DNA of 37,832 nucleotides from CG1-02-35-72 sp045046885 (GTDB lineage: Bacteria; Bacteroidota; Bacteroidia; Flavobacteriales; Flavobacteriaceae), in assembly GCA_045046885.1 (NCBI GenBank), contig JASFYX010000024.1, forward strand, positions 1 to 37,832. The letters run 5' to 3'. Positions 15,542-23,618 of the stretch are shown piece after piece (positions within the stretch are counted from its first letter, which is position 1; each line of letters opens with the position of its first letter). A program made the translations under genes and the position numbers. The notes beneath the pieces are model-generated. The model saw nothing but the letters and a program-made list of their open reading frames with translations. It did not search any database and was not told where the DNA came from.

Positions 15542-16351
15542 TTAATAATCTCTTTTATAAGTCTGTTTTTCTTTTAAAATTTCAGTTGTCGAACCACTAC
15601 CTACCTTAAATCTGGTAATAATAGTCTGATTTCTTTTGGCTTTTGCTATATAGACCTCTAAATGTAAATGAGCCCCCGATGTCCATCCTGTGTTCCCGCT
15701 TAAGGCAATTTCTTGTCCTGTTTTAACGGTTTCGCCTTCTTTTACTTTTGAGCCGTTTTGTTTTAAATGTACATAACTGGCAAAAGTACCATCGGAATGT
15801 TCTATCAAAATATAATTGGCATAGCGACTAAAATCGGCTGTTTCGCCATGTTTGCTAAAACTATCGACAACAAGAATTACTTTTCCGCCTCTAATAGCAG
15901 TTATAGGAGTGCCAATAGGCATTGTAAAATCGAGCGTTTTTTTATTTTGATGCGTAAAAGTACCGTCATATCCTTGTCCTATATTAAAAGATTGTCCTTT
16001 TTTAAAAGGTAGGTAATACGGAAAATTTAGGTCGTATGTCAGCTTAGAAACATCTCCTCTATACACATTGTAGTTAAAACTAAAACTGTATCCGCCTTGA
16101 CGGATGGCGTGTAAATCCATCAATTTAAAATGAGTCTTTTTTGGAGGTACAACAAAGGTTGCCTGTCTGTTAGTAGAAGCCTTTAAATTATCTAAATTCA
16201 AACGCAATACGACACTTACTTCACAAAACTCATCGTTATCTACAAAAAGTTGGTAGCCGTTTTTTACTTGCTTGTAGTAAACTTTTACTTTGGGTTTGGT
16301 TTGAGCAGTTAAACCTATAGAAAACAGAAAAAGGAAAATAAATTGTTTCAT
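15542..16351 (-). CDS. M23-family peptidase, second of a tandem pair
   Basis: 269-residue exported zinc peptidase of the LytM/M23 family, expected to cut peptidoglycan cross-links or related peptides. The signal peptide ends about residue 16 (GLTAQ). An N-terminal beta-rich region (20-120) precedes the catalytic domain. Zinc and catalytic residues are His134, Asp141, His195 and the His228-Leu-His230 pair. The first His and Asp are six residues apart instead of the three of classical HxxxD, a layout I have seen in other Bacteroidetes M23 proteins. The start overlaps the upstream paralogue's stop by one base (TAATG), so translation is coupled. The whole chain aligns without gaps to that paralogue. 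Confidence 0.9.
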   Translation of the reverse strand: MKQFIFLFLFSIGLTAQTKPKVKVYYKQVKNGYQLFVDNDEFCEVSVVLRLNLDNLKASTNRQATFVVPPKKTHFKLMDLHAIRQGGYSFSFNYNVYRGDVSKLTYDLNFPYYLPFKKGQSFNIGQGYDGTFTHQNKKTLDFTMPIGTPITAIRGGKVILVVDSFSKHGETADFSRYANYILIEHSDGTFASYVHLKQNGSKVKEGETVKTGQEIALSGNTGWTSGAHLHLEVYIAKAKRNQTIITRFKVGSGSTTEILKEKQTYKRDY

Positions 16352-17160
16352 TAATAGTTTCTGCTATAGGTCTTGTTTTCTTTTAGAAATATAGGCGAAT
16401 GCCCTGTACCGACTTTAAATTCGGTTTTAATAGACAACTTATCCAAAAGTCTGGGTTTATACACCTCTATATGTAGGTGGGGTTTAGACGTCCATCCTGT
16501 ATTGCCGCTAAGCGCAATGACTTGTCCTCTTCTAACTTTATCGCCCTCTTTTACCGCAACACTTTTTTGTTTTAAATGTTTATAAATAGCAAATATACCA
16601 TCGGTATGCATAATAATTAAATAGTTTGAAAAACGATCAAAATCGGCAGTTTCGCCATGTTTATCAAACCCCTCTACTACTTTAATAACCGTACCGCTTC
16701 TTATAGCTGTAACAGAAGTACCAATAGGCATCTCAAAATCTAAGGCATTGATACCTTTATGAGATATCTTTCCGTCGTATCCCTGACTAACTAAATATTT
16801 TTGTCCCTTTAAAAATGGTAAGGCATAGGGGTAATATTTAGAATAGGTTGTTTTCTTTATATTCCCTCTGAATTCTCTATGCGTAAAATCGAAAGCGTAT
16901 CGTCCTAAATGAATAGCCATGAGTTCAGATAACCTAACTTTCTGCTGTCTTGCTGGGATTAAAAAAGTGTTTTTGTTTTTAGTCGAAACCGTTACATTTT
17001 CGTGATTTAGTTTTAAAATAACGGTCACATCGCAATACTCGTTATTATCGACCATAATTTCAAAGCCATTAGATACTTTTTCGTAATAATATTTAACATC
17101 GGGTTTGCCTTGAGCAAATACACATGTACTAAAGAACAGCAACAAAAGGGTAATTTTCAT
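16351..17160 (-). CDS. M23-family peptidase, first of a tandem pair
   Basis: 269-residue exported LytM/M23 metallopeptidase. The signal peptide MKITLLLLFFSTCVFAQ is clear when the ATG at 17160 is used; the frame is open ten codons further, but that would bury the signal. The predicted zinc and catalytic set is His134, Asp141, His195, His228 and His230, at exactly the same numbers as in the paralogue directly downstream. The two differ in many surface positions, so the duplication is old, with roughly half the residues shared by eye. A minus-strand TAAATTTG element at 17229-17236 is a likely promoter for the pair, independent of the GMC/CopD operon upstream. Confidence 0.9.
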   Translation of the reverse strand: MKITLLLLFFSTCVFAQGKPDVKYYYEKVSNGFEIMVDNNEYCDVTVILKLNHENVTVSTKNKNTFLIPARQQKVRLSELMAIHLGRYAFDFTHREFRGNIKKTTYSKYYPYALPFLKGQKYLVSQGYDGKISHKGINALDFEMPIGTSVTAIRSGTVIKVVEGFDKHGETADFDRFSNYLIIMHTDGIFAIYKHLKQKSVAVKEGDKVRRGQVIALSGNTGWTSKPHLHIEVYKPRLLDKLSIKTEFKVGTGHSPIFLKENKTYSRNY

Positions 17161-17228
17161 TGATATTTTTTTATCAAAAAGCACCAACAAAGAGGAGGTC
17201 TTCTTTAATTTTTAAAATTGTTTCGTTA

Positions 17229-17236
17229 CAAATTTA
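17229..17236 (-). promoter_or_regulatory. -7 element for the tandem M23 peptidases
   Basis: TAAATTTG on the minus strand is an exact TAnnTTTG match, 68 bases upstream of the ATG at 17160 and just after the GMC oxidoreductase stop. Confidence 0.4.
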
Positions 17237-17271
17237 CGAAAATAAACAAGAATAAAATTACAAAATACTCA

Positions 17272-18846
17272 CTATGACTTATTTGGAATTTGCGCCATAG
17301 CATGCTCGGCTATAGCCGTAATAGAAAGTGAAGGATTGACGCCCGGGTTGGCCGAAATCATTGCCCCATCAATGACATACATATTGTTATAATTAAAGAC
17401 TTCATTATTTTTATTGATAACGCCTTTGTCCACATTTTCACCCATAACGGCACCACCCAAAATATGAGCCGTATTGGGTATGCCCGCCAATGATTCTATA
17501 GCCAAAGAAGTCGGTTTACCATTTACAATACTCGCATATTTTTGAGTTAAGGCGATAGATTCTTTAATATTTGCCGTGGGTTTAACACCGGTACTGACAG
17601 CCGATTTCATAGTACCAAATACCGTGGGTTTGAATTTTAAAGTGCTGTCAATACTTTGCATAAACAATAAGACTACCGTGTGTTTTGACCAACTTCTCGT
17701 ATAAATTTTTAAATAGCCTAAGGGCGATTTCAAAACAGCTTTCAGCATATTTAAAATCCGAACAAGGACATTACCACCTGTGGCATAAGGCAGATGGAGC
17801 ATTTTCCAAAACCCAGAGCCATAACTGTAACGCACAATTTCTAAATGACTGTTGTCGTCGGTATGCAACAAACTACCAATGGCTACACCTTTTGAAAAAT
17901 CTTTGTTTTTATCAAGTGTTGACACACTAACGAGCGTTTCGTTATTTGTGCGAATACCATCTCCCAAAGTATCAGACAAGTTGGGTAGCGATTTCTTTTT
18001 GAGTTTTAAAAGCAACTTGATGGTGCCCAATACACCTCCCGAAAAAATGACGCCTTTAGCCGTAAATTCCTGCTTCTTTTTAAACACTTTTGTACTCGAT
18101 TTTACAAAAACAGTATAGCCTTCTTCACCTACTTTTCCATCTATTGGTTTAACGTCATAAACTTCTTGTTCGGCTAAAACCACAGCCCCCAATTGTTGGG
18201 CTAAATACAAATAATTTTTATCTAAAGTGTTTTTGGCATTGTAACGGCAGCCCGTCATACAACCGCCACAAAACGTACAACCCGTCCTGTCAGGACCTTT
18301 GCCATCAAAATAAGGATCTTTAACCGTTTTATTTTCGTCGCCAAAGTAAACCGACACATTTGGATGCTCAAATTGGTCGGCTCTTCCCAAATCTTTAGCC
18401 ATTTGTTTGAGTGCCTTATCACCGTCGTATAAACGCGGATTTTTAGCTGCTCCCAACATCTTTAAAGCCGTTTGATAATAGGGTTTTAGTTCGGTTTGCC
18501 AATCGGCCAAAGCCGCCCAACTTCCTGTTTTATAAAAAGGTGTTTTAGGAATGGGTAAAGTATTGGCATATACTAAAGAGCCACCGCCAACACCAGTACC
18601 CGATAAAATTAAGATATGCCTAAAAATACTCATCTTCATAATGCCAAAAAAACGCAAAGCGGGTATCCATAACCACTTTTTAAGATGCCAGTTAGTCTTG
18701 GCAAAATCGGTAGTTTTATACCATTTACCTTTTTCAATAACCAACACTTTATAGCCTTTTTCTGAAAGCCTTAAGGCACTTACAGAACCACCAAAGCCAC
18801 TGCCCATAATAATGTAATCGTATTGAAAATTGGGATTTGTTTTCAT
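17272..18846 (-). CDS. GMC-family oxidoreductase with ferredoxin-like cysteine cluster
   Basis: 524-residue FAD-dependent oxidoreductase of the glucose-methanol-choline/cholesterol oxidase type. The N-terminal FAD loop is IIMGSGFGGSVSA (12-24), a second FAD segment is GTGVGGGSLVYAN (83-95), and the C-terminus has the family His (HILGGAVMG) and NPGVNPSLSITAIAEHAM. Residues 190-200 read CTFCGGCMTGC, a CX2CX2CX3C spacing (Cys190, 193, 196, 200) like a [4Fe-4S] ferredoxin site, which is absent from classical GMC enzymes. The substrate cannot be read from the sequence; a sterol or alcohol is possible. Its ATG overlaps the CopD-like stop by one base, so it is probably co-translated with a membrane partner. 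No signal peptide is seen. Confidence 0.87.
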   Translation of the reverse strand: MKTNPNFQYDYIIMGSGFGGSVSALRLSEKGYKVLVIEKGKWYKTTDFAKTNWHLKKWLWIPALRFFGIMKMSIFRHILILSGTGVGGGSLVYANTLPIPKTPFYKTGSWAALADWQTELKPYYQTALKMLGAAKNPRLYDGDKALKQMAKDLGRADQFEHPNVSVYFGDENKTVKDPYFDGKGPDRTGCTFCGGCMTGCRYNAKNTLDKNYLYLAQQLGAVVLAEQEVYDVKPIDGKVGEEGYTVFVKSSTKVFKKKQEFTAKGVIFSGGVLGTIKLLLKLKKKSLPNLSDTLGDGIRTNNETLVSVSTLDKNKDFSKGVAIGSLLHTDDNSHLEIVRYSYGSGFWKMLHLPYATGGNVLVRILNMLKAVLKSPLGYLKIYTRSWSKHTVVLLFMQSIDSTLKFKPTVFGTMKSAVSTGVKPTANIKESIALTQKYASIVNGKPTSLAIESLAGIPNTAHILGGAVMGENVDKGVINKNNEVFNYNNMYVIDGAMISANPGVNPSLSITAIAEHAMAQIPNKS

Positions 18847-19358
18847 TAAAAGCCTCCTCTAGATAACATTAAACCGATAAAAGCAATAGCTAAAGCCAAT
18901 AACAAATTTAAACGTCCCGACCATTGGGCGAGTTTTCTAAAATTGCCGGTTGCCGTATTTTTCATTTCATCTATAGATTTATTACCAATATAAAAATCGT
19001 GTACAGCGCCAATAGTTAACATAACAATAAATAGTAGCAATTTTAAATCTAGTAATTTACCATAATTACTATGTGCTAAATAATCCCATGTTAAGGACAA
19101 GCCTCTTAAATAATAATTTAAAAAACCTGTTAAAGCTAGAATTACTAAACATATCCACCCCACAAATCTAAATTTCACACCTGTTTTGTATAAAAGTGCT
19201 ATCCTATCGGGATGATTTTTAATGCTTGGCAATAAAACCAACGGCAAAAACAGCATACCACCTATCCAAATAGCGGCACAAATAATATGAACAAAAACGG
19301 AAATTAAATAATAGACACTCAAAATATTTATAAATTTTAAAAGTGTAAAAATAAACAT
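18846..19358 (-). CDS. CopD-like four-helix membrane protein
   Basis: 170-residue integral membrane protein with four predicted helices (about residues 14-40, 62-86, 108-128 and 146-166). The first helix contains HIICAAIWIGGMLF, with His24 in the position typical of CopD/HemJ-like helical bundles, and a second His lies in VHDFYIGN at the end of helix 3. Such proteins can bind haem or copper; no more specific call is justified. It is the first gene of a two-gene operon and overlaps the GMC oxidoreductase by one base, suggesting it anchors or accepts electrons from that enzyme. It is divergent from the ABC exporter. Confidence 0.78.
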   Translation of the reverse strand: MFIFTLLKFINILSVYYLISVFVHIICAAIWIGGMLFLPLVLLPSIKNHPDRIALLYKTGVKFRFVGWICLVILALTGFLNYYLRGLSLTWDYLAHSNYGKLLDLKLLLFIVMLTIGAVHDFYIGNKSIDEMKNTATGNFRKLAQWSGRLNLLLALAIAFIGLMLSRGGF

Positions 19359-19390
19359 ATTTAATTTGCTTTGTAATTCCGTTTAATAAT

Positions 19391-19406
19391 TAGCTTTTCC
19401 AAGCTA
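19391..19406. promoter_or_regulatory. 16-bp palindrome between divergent genes
   Basis: TAGCTT-TTCC-AAGCTA is a perfect six-base inverted repeat, ending ten bases before the ABC exporter -7 element and covering the place of a -33 box. It could be a repressor or activator site; no known regulator is implied. Confidence 0.3.
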
Positions 19407-19416
19407 AATATTTAGG

Positions 19417-19424
19417 TATATTTG
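19417..19424 (+). promoter_or_regulatory. -7 element for the ABC exporter
   Basis: TATATTTG is an exact match to TAnnTTTG, 21 bases before the ATG at 19446. It includes the first bases of a possible TTG start at 19422, which makes that longer start implausible. Confidence 0.55.
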
Positions 19425-19445
19425 CGCACTACTAACTACTATAAA

Positions 19446-21188
19446 ATGGCATCAAAAAAGAATAAAGTAAGCTTATCAAAAGCTTTTAAAACTATTATTT
19501 GGCCCCGACGCAAACTCATATTTATTGGGTTGATATTAATTATTATCAGTCGTTTAGCCGGTCTGGTTTTACCAGGCGCAAGTAAATATTTAATGGATGA
19601 TGTTATTGTAAACAAAGATATGCATCAATTAAAATTACTTTTATTAATTGTTGTAGGCTCTATTGTAGTGCAAGCTACAACCTCTTTTTTATTAACGCGA
19701 TTACTGAGTGTAGAAGCCCAATTATTGATTTCTAAACTGCGCGTACAAGTCCAAAAACACATTTTATCATTACCTATAAACTTTTTCGATAATTCAAAAT
19801 CTGGTGCTTTGGTCTCGCGTATTATGACCGATGTGGAAGGTGTGAGGAATTTAATTGGTACAGGATTAGTACAATTAATTGGTGGTACCTTAACTTCAGT
19901 AGTTTCGCTTATTTTACTGATAAAAATAAGTCCCATTATGACCTTATACGTCTTGGTTCCTGTCATAATTTTTGCAGTCATTGCCTTAAAAGCTTTTGGT
20001 TATATCCGCCCTATTTTTAAAGACCGTGCCGTTATAAATGCCGAAGTAACTGGCCGTCTTACCGAAACATTAAACGGTGTACGCGTTATAAAAGGCTTTA
20101 ATGCCGAAGATCAAGAGATTAAAACTTTTGAAAAGGGTGTAGAAAAATTGTATTTAAACGTCAAAAAAAGTTTAACGGCTACGGCTATTTTAACGAGCTC
20201 GGCTACCTTTTTATTGGGCTTGGCTACCGCCGGAATAATGGGTATGGGTGGCTATTTTATTATTGGCGGCACTATGACATTTGGTGAGTTTTTATCTTTC
20301 ACTTTGTATTTAGGTTTTCTAATTGCGCCTATCGTACAGATGAGTAATATTGGGAGTCAGTTGACTGAATCTTTTGCAGGTTTAGATCGTACCGAAGAGA
20401 TTATGAATATGAAACCCGAAGATGATCCCGAAGTTCGCACAAAAACATTGAAAAATTTGAAAGGCAATATTTCATTTAAAAATGTATCATTCTCTTACGA
20501 AGAAGGTAATGAAGTTATTAAAGACATTTCTTTTGAAGCGCCTTCTGGTTCTGTTATCGCTTTGGTAGGTTCGTCAGGTTCCGGCAAATCGACTATTGCT
20601 GGTTTGGCGGCTACTTTTTTAAATCCTAAATCGGGTAAAATTACTATTGATGGAGAAGACTTGTCAAAAGTCTCCTTAAATTCTTATCGCAAAAACTTAG
20701 GGGTCGTTTTACAAGATGAATTTTTATTTGAAGGTACTATTCGTGAAAATATTTTATTTTCTAAACCTGATGCTACCGAAAAAGAAATTCAAAAAGCTGT
20801 TAAAGCAGCTTATGTCAATGAATTTACAGATCGCTTTGAAAAAGGTTTAGAAACCGTTATTGGTGAACGTGGTGTAAAATTATCGGGCGGTCAACGTCAA
20901 AGATTGGCTATTGCGCGTGCTATTTTAGCCAATCCAAAAATCATAATTTTAGACGAAGCCACTAGTAATTTAGATACCGAAAGCGAAACATTGATTCAGA
21001 AATCGCTTAACGAATTAATTACGGGTCGTACTACTTTTGTAATAGCGCACAGGCTGAGTACCATCCGTCAAGCCCATCAAATTCTGGTTATTGAAGAAGG
21101 TCAAATTGCAGAGCAAGGCACACACGACGAACTCATTGCTAAACAAGGTCGCTATTACGATTTATACACTTATCAAGCGCGGATATAG
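19446..21188 (+). CDS. MsbA-like ABC exporter (fused permease and ATPase)
   Basis: 580-residue half-transporter working as a homodimer or heterodimer in the inner membrane, exporting lipids or drugs. A six-helix permease spans about residues 20-320. The ATPase follows with Walker A GSSGSGKS (375-382), Q-loop LQDEFLFEG, signature LSGGQRQR, Walker B IIILDEATSNLD and the switch His in IAHRLST, all intact. The ATG at 19446 is chosen over the TTG at 19422, which lies in the promoter element. The MsbA/LptA-like exporters of Bacteroidetes cannot be told apart by sequence alone. Its stop abuts the stop of the convergent aldo/keto reductase gene with no base between. Confidence 0.93.
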   Translation: MASKKNKVSLSKAFKTIIWPRRKLIFIGLILIIISRLAGLVLPGASKYLMDDVIVNKDMHQLKLLLLIVVGSIVVQATTSFLLTRLLSVEAQLLISKLRVQVQKHILSLPINFFDNSKSGALVSRIMTDVEGVRNLIGTGLVQLIGGTLTSVVSLILLIKISPIMTLYVLVPVIIFAVIALKAFGYIRPIFKDRAVINAEVTGRLTETLNGVRVIKGFNAEDQEIKTFEKGVEKLYLNVKKSLTATAILTSSATFLLGLATAGIMGMGGYFIIGGTMTFGEFLSFTLYLGFLIAPIVQMSNIGSQLTESFAGLDRTEEIMNMKPEDDPEVRTKTLKNLKGNISFKNVSFSYEEGNEVIKDISFEAPSGSVIALVGSSGSGKSTIAGLAATFLNPKSGKITIDGEDLSKVSLNSYRKNLGVVLQDEFLFEGTIRENILFSKPDATEKEIQKAVKAAYVNEFTDRFEKGLETVIGERGVKLSGGQRQRLAIARAILANPKIIILDEATSNLDTESETLIQKSLNELITGRTTFVIAHRLSTIRQAHQILVIEEGQIAEQGTHDELIAKQGRYYDLYTYQARI

Positions 21189-22091
21189 CTAGGGTAATTC
21201 AACACCCGTAGCAGCTGTGTAAATTTTAAACCATTGTTCTAAAGACATATTTAGAGAAAGGCTTTCGGCGGCTAATTTTAAACGTTCAATTTTGCCACTT
21301 CCAATAACTGGAATAATAGAAGCTGGATGACTTAACAGCCAACTATAAATAATTTGGTCTAAATTTTCGGTATTTAATTCTGAGGCTACCTCAATAAGGG
21401 CATTGTGAATTCTTTTACCTTTTGCGTCTTTGGGATTTAATAAATTACCCCCTGCTAAGGGCGACCACGCCATAGGCTTGATATTCTCTTTTAAGAAAAA
21501 ATCAATATTGCCATTTTCAAAATGTTCTAAACAATAGGGTGAAATCTCTACTTGATTTGTCACCAAAGGTTCTTCAACAAAAGCATTGAGCATTTCGAAT
21601 TGTTGTACAGTAAAATTTGAAACCCCAAAATTAAGTACTTTACCTTCTTTCTTTAATATTAAAAAGGCTTTAGCTACTTCACTCGGGTTAAAAAAGGGTG
21701 AAGGCCTGTGTAACAATAAAATATCGAGATAATCTGCGCCTAAATTTTTAAGTGAATTCTCAACAGAATTCACAATATAATCAAAACTATAATCATATAC
21801 TTTAAGTTGTCTTTCTGGAAATTTATCAGACACCAATTTAACACCACATTTGGTAATAATTTGAATTTTATTGCGGATAGTTTTATTGAGCTTTAGAGCA
21901 TTTCCAAATAATTTTTCACAGCTGTAATCACCATAAATATCTGCGTGATCAAAAGTGGTAATACCTAAATCAATACATTGATTGATCAATGTTAATAATT
22001 CTTGATTAGATAATTGCCAATCGGCTAAACGCCAATGGCCGTGAACGATTCTTGAAATCTCAAGATTATCTGCTAATTTTATTTTATGCAT
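21189..22091 (-). CDS. aldo/keto reductase (YdhF-like)
   Basis: 300-residue NAD(P)H-dependent TIM-barrel oxidoreductase of the AKR superfamily. The catalytic tetrad is complete: Asp48 and Tyr53 in FDHADIYG, Lys81 in ITKCG and His128 in LLLHRP. The cofactor end shows IIPVIGSGKIERL near residue 265, typical of the YdhF group. Substrate is unknown. Its ATG directly follows the stop of the S10 carboxypeptidase with no gap, so it is the third gene of the MFS-S10-AKR operon. The convergent ABC exporter ends at the adjacent base. Confidence 0.92.
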   Translation of the reverse strand: MHKIKLADNLEISRIVHGHWRLADWQLSNQELLTLINQCIDLGITTFDHADIYGDYSCEKLFGNALKLNKTIRNKIQIITKCGVKLVSDKFPERQLKVYDYSFDYIVNSVENSLKNLGADYLDILLLHRPSPFFNPSEVAKAFLILKKEGKVLNFGVSNFTVQQFEMLNAFVEEPLVTNQVEISPYCLEHFENGNIDFFLKENIKPMAWSPLAGGNLLNPKDAKGKRIHNALIEVASELNTENLDQIIYSWLLSHPASIIPVIGSGKIERLKLAAESLSLNMSLEQWFKIYTAATGVELP

Positions 22092-23609
22092 TTATTTTTT
22101 TGTTAAAAAGGCTCTGATATCCTCAGATAATGATTTCATATCTGGTTCATGTAAATATATCATATGCCCCGATTCGTAAAACTTTTTAGTTACACGCTCC
22201 TTTACAATACCGTGTCTTGAAAAGGTATAATCGGTATCAAAAAACGGGCAAATTAAATCGTAATAACCTGCTGCTACAAATACTTTCATGGCTGTATTAC
22301 GCCGCATTGTTTCACCTAATTTTCGACTTACATCTACATACGACGGTTCCCAATACGACCCATCGGGTACAGGTTTCCAACGCCATTTTGCTCCCAAACC
22401 ACTGTTGTTTGAAGTGAGGTAGGGTCTATCCATTTTTATTTTTAAATCGTTGGTAAAATAATAGTTTAAAGCAGCTGTGAAAGCAGAACCTACACGGTAA
22501 CTAGCAGGATCTCCTAAATGTGGAAACTCAGAAATATCATCTGTTTCATCGCCTGTATAACGACCATCTAATGTGCCGATGGCTAAGCCTTTATCTTCGA
22601 GTAGTTTTTTCTTAAAACGCCCTGTTAAAACTCTAAGATTTGATCTTAAAATATATTTTTTATCAAGACCAATAAAGTACGACAATTTTTCTGCTATAGA
22701 TTCCTTTTTTGCAGGACTCAATAGATTACCTCGGTATAAAGCCGGTGCATAAATATCGTAAGTAAATTGTTTACATTCTTCAACAAATGTTTTTAGATCT
22801 TTGCCCTGACCTGCCTTTTTAAAATACCAAGCCGTAGCTGCCATACTTGGCAAATAAGTAATGTATGATGTAATGTTGTCATTTTTTGAAGTCGATCCTT
22901 CATAATCTAAAGCTTGCGAAATCAACACCAAACCATTTAGAGCCATATTTTGACCGCCTCTTTCTAAAACATTGGCCACGGCAACAGCTCTAGTAGTACC
23001 AAAACTTTCTCCTGCAATATATTTTGGGGCATTCCAACGGTTATTTTTGGTTACCCAAAGACGCATAAATTTGGCAATTGAATTAGCATCTTCATTGAGT
23101 CCCCAAAAATCTTTAACTTTCCCTTTGCCTATAACCCGACTATAACCCGTACCAACAGGATCTATAAATACCAAATCGGTAATATCAAGCAAACCGTATT
23201 TATTGGGATTTAAAATATAGGGTGCTGCCCCATCATCTTTTTTAGCATCCGAATCTACCTTTACTATTTTAGGACCAAACATGCCCATCTGTAACCATAC
23301 GGATGCAGAACCGGGACCACCGTTAAAAACAAAAGTCACAGGCCTTTTTGAACTGGAGACTCCCTCTTTGGTATAAGCAACATTCCAAATGGATGCGACA
23401 GGTTCTCCTTTTTTATTTTTTAAATACGTTTCTTTGGCTGTAACCTTGTATTGAATTGTTTTGCCGCCAAATACACCTTTGTGATGCGTTATAAAAGATT
23501 GTGGAACAGGTATAGGTTTAATAACTTCTTTATCCTTTTGGGCTAAAACAGGAATGGTTACAAATAAGGCGAAAAAAATACTTTTTTTGAGTAATTTATT
23601 TAATAACAT
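22092..23609 (-). CDS. secreted S10 serine carboxypeptidase
   Basis: 505-residue exported alpha/beta-hydrolase peptidase of family S10, which removes C-terminal residues from peptides. The signal peptide ends near residue 23 (VLAQ). The catalytic triad is Ser202 in AGESFG, Asp451 in GYYDLICPF and His482 in SGHMIYLHEP. The oxyanion segment FNGGPGSASVWLQMG (95-109) is typical. Length suits bacterial S10 enzymes. The gene lies nine bases after the MFS transporter stop and abuts the AKR gene, so the three are cotranscribed; peptide uptake coupled to cleavage is possible but unproven. Confidence 0.93.
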   Translation of the reverse strand: MLLNKLLKKSIFFALFVTIPVLAQKDKEVIKPIPVPQSFITHHKGVFGGKTIQYKVTAKETYLKNKKGEPVASIWNVAYTKEGVSSSKRPVTFVFNGGPGSASVWLQMGMFGPKIVKVDSDAKKDDGAAPYILNPNKYGLLDITDLVFIDPVGTGYSRVIGKGKVKDFWGLNEDANSIAKFMRLWVTKNNRWNAPKYIAGESFGTTRAVAVANVLERGGQNMALNGLVLISQALDYEGSTSKNDNITSYITYLPSMAATAWYFKKAGQGKDLKTFVEECKQFTYDIYAPALYRGNLLSPAKKESIAEKLSYFIGLDKKYILRSNLRVLTGRFKKKLLEDKGLAIGTLDGRYTGDETDDISEFPHLGDPASYRVGSAFTAALNYYFTNDLKIKMDRPYLTSNNSGLGAKWRWKPVPDGSYWEPSYVDVSRKLGETMRRNTAMKVFVAAGYYDLICPFFDTDYTFSRHGIVKERVTKKFYESGHMIYLHEPDMKSLSEDIRAFLTKK

Positions 23610-23618
23610 AACTTTATA

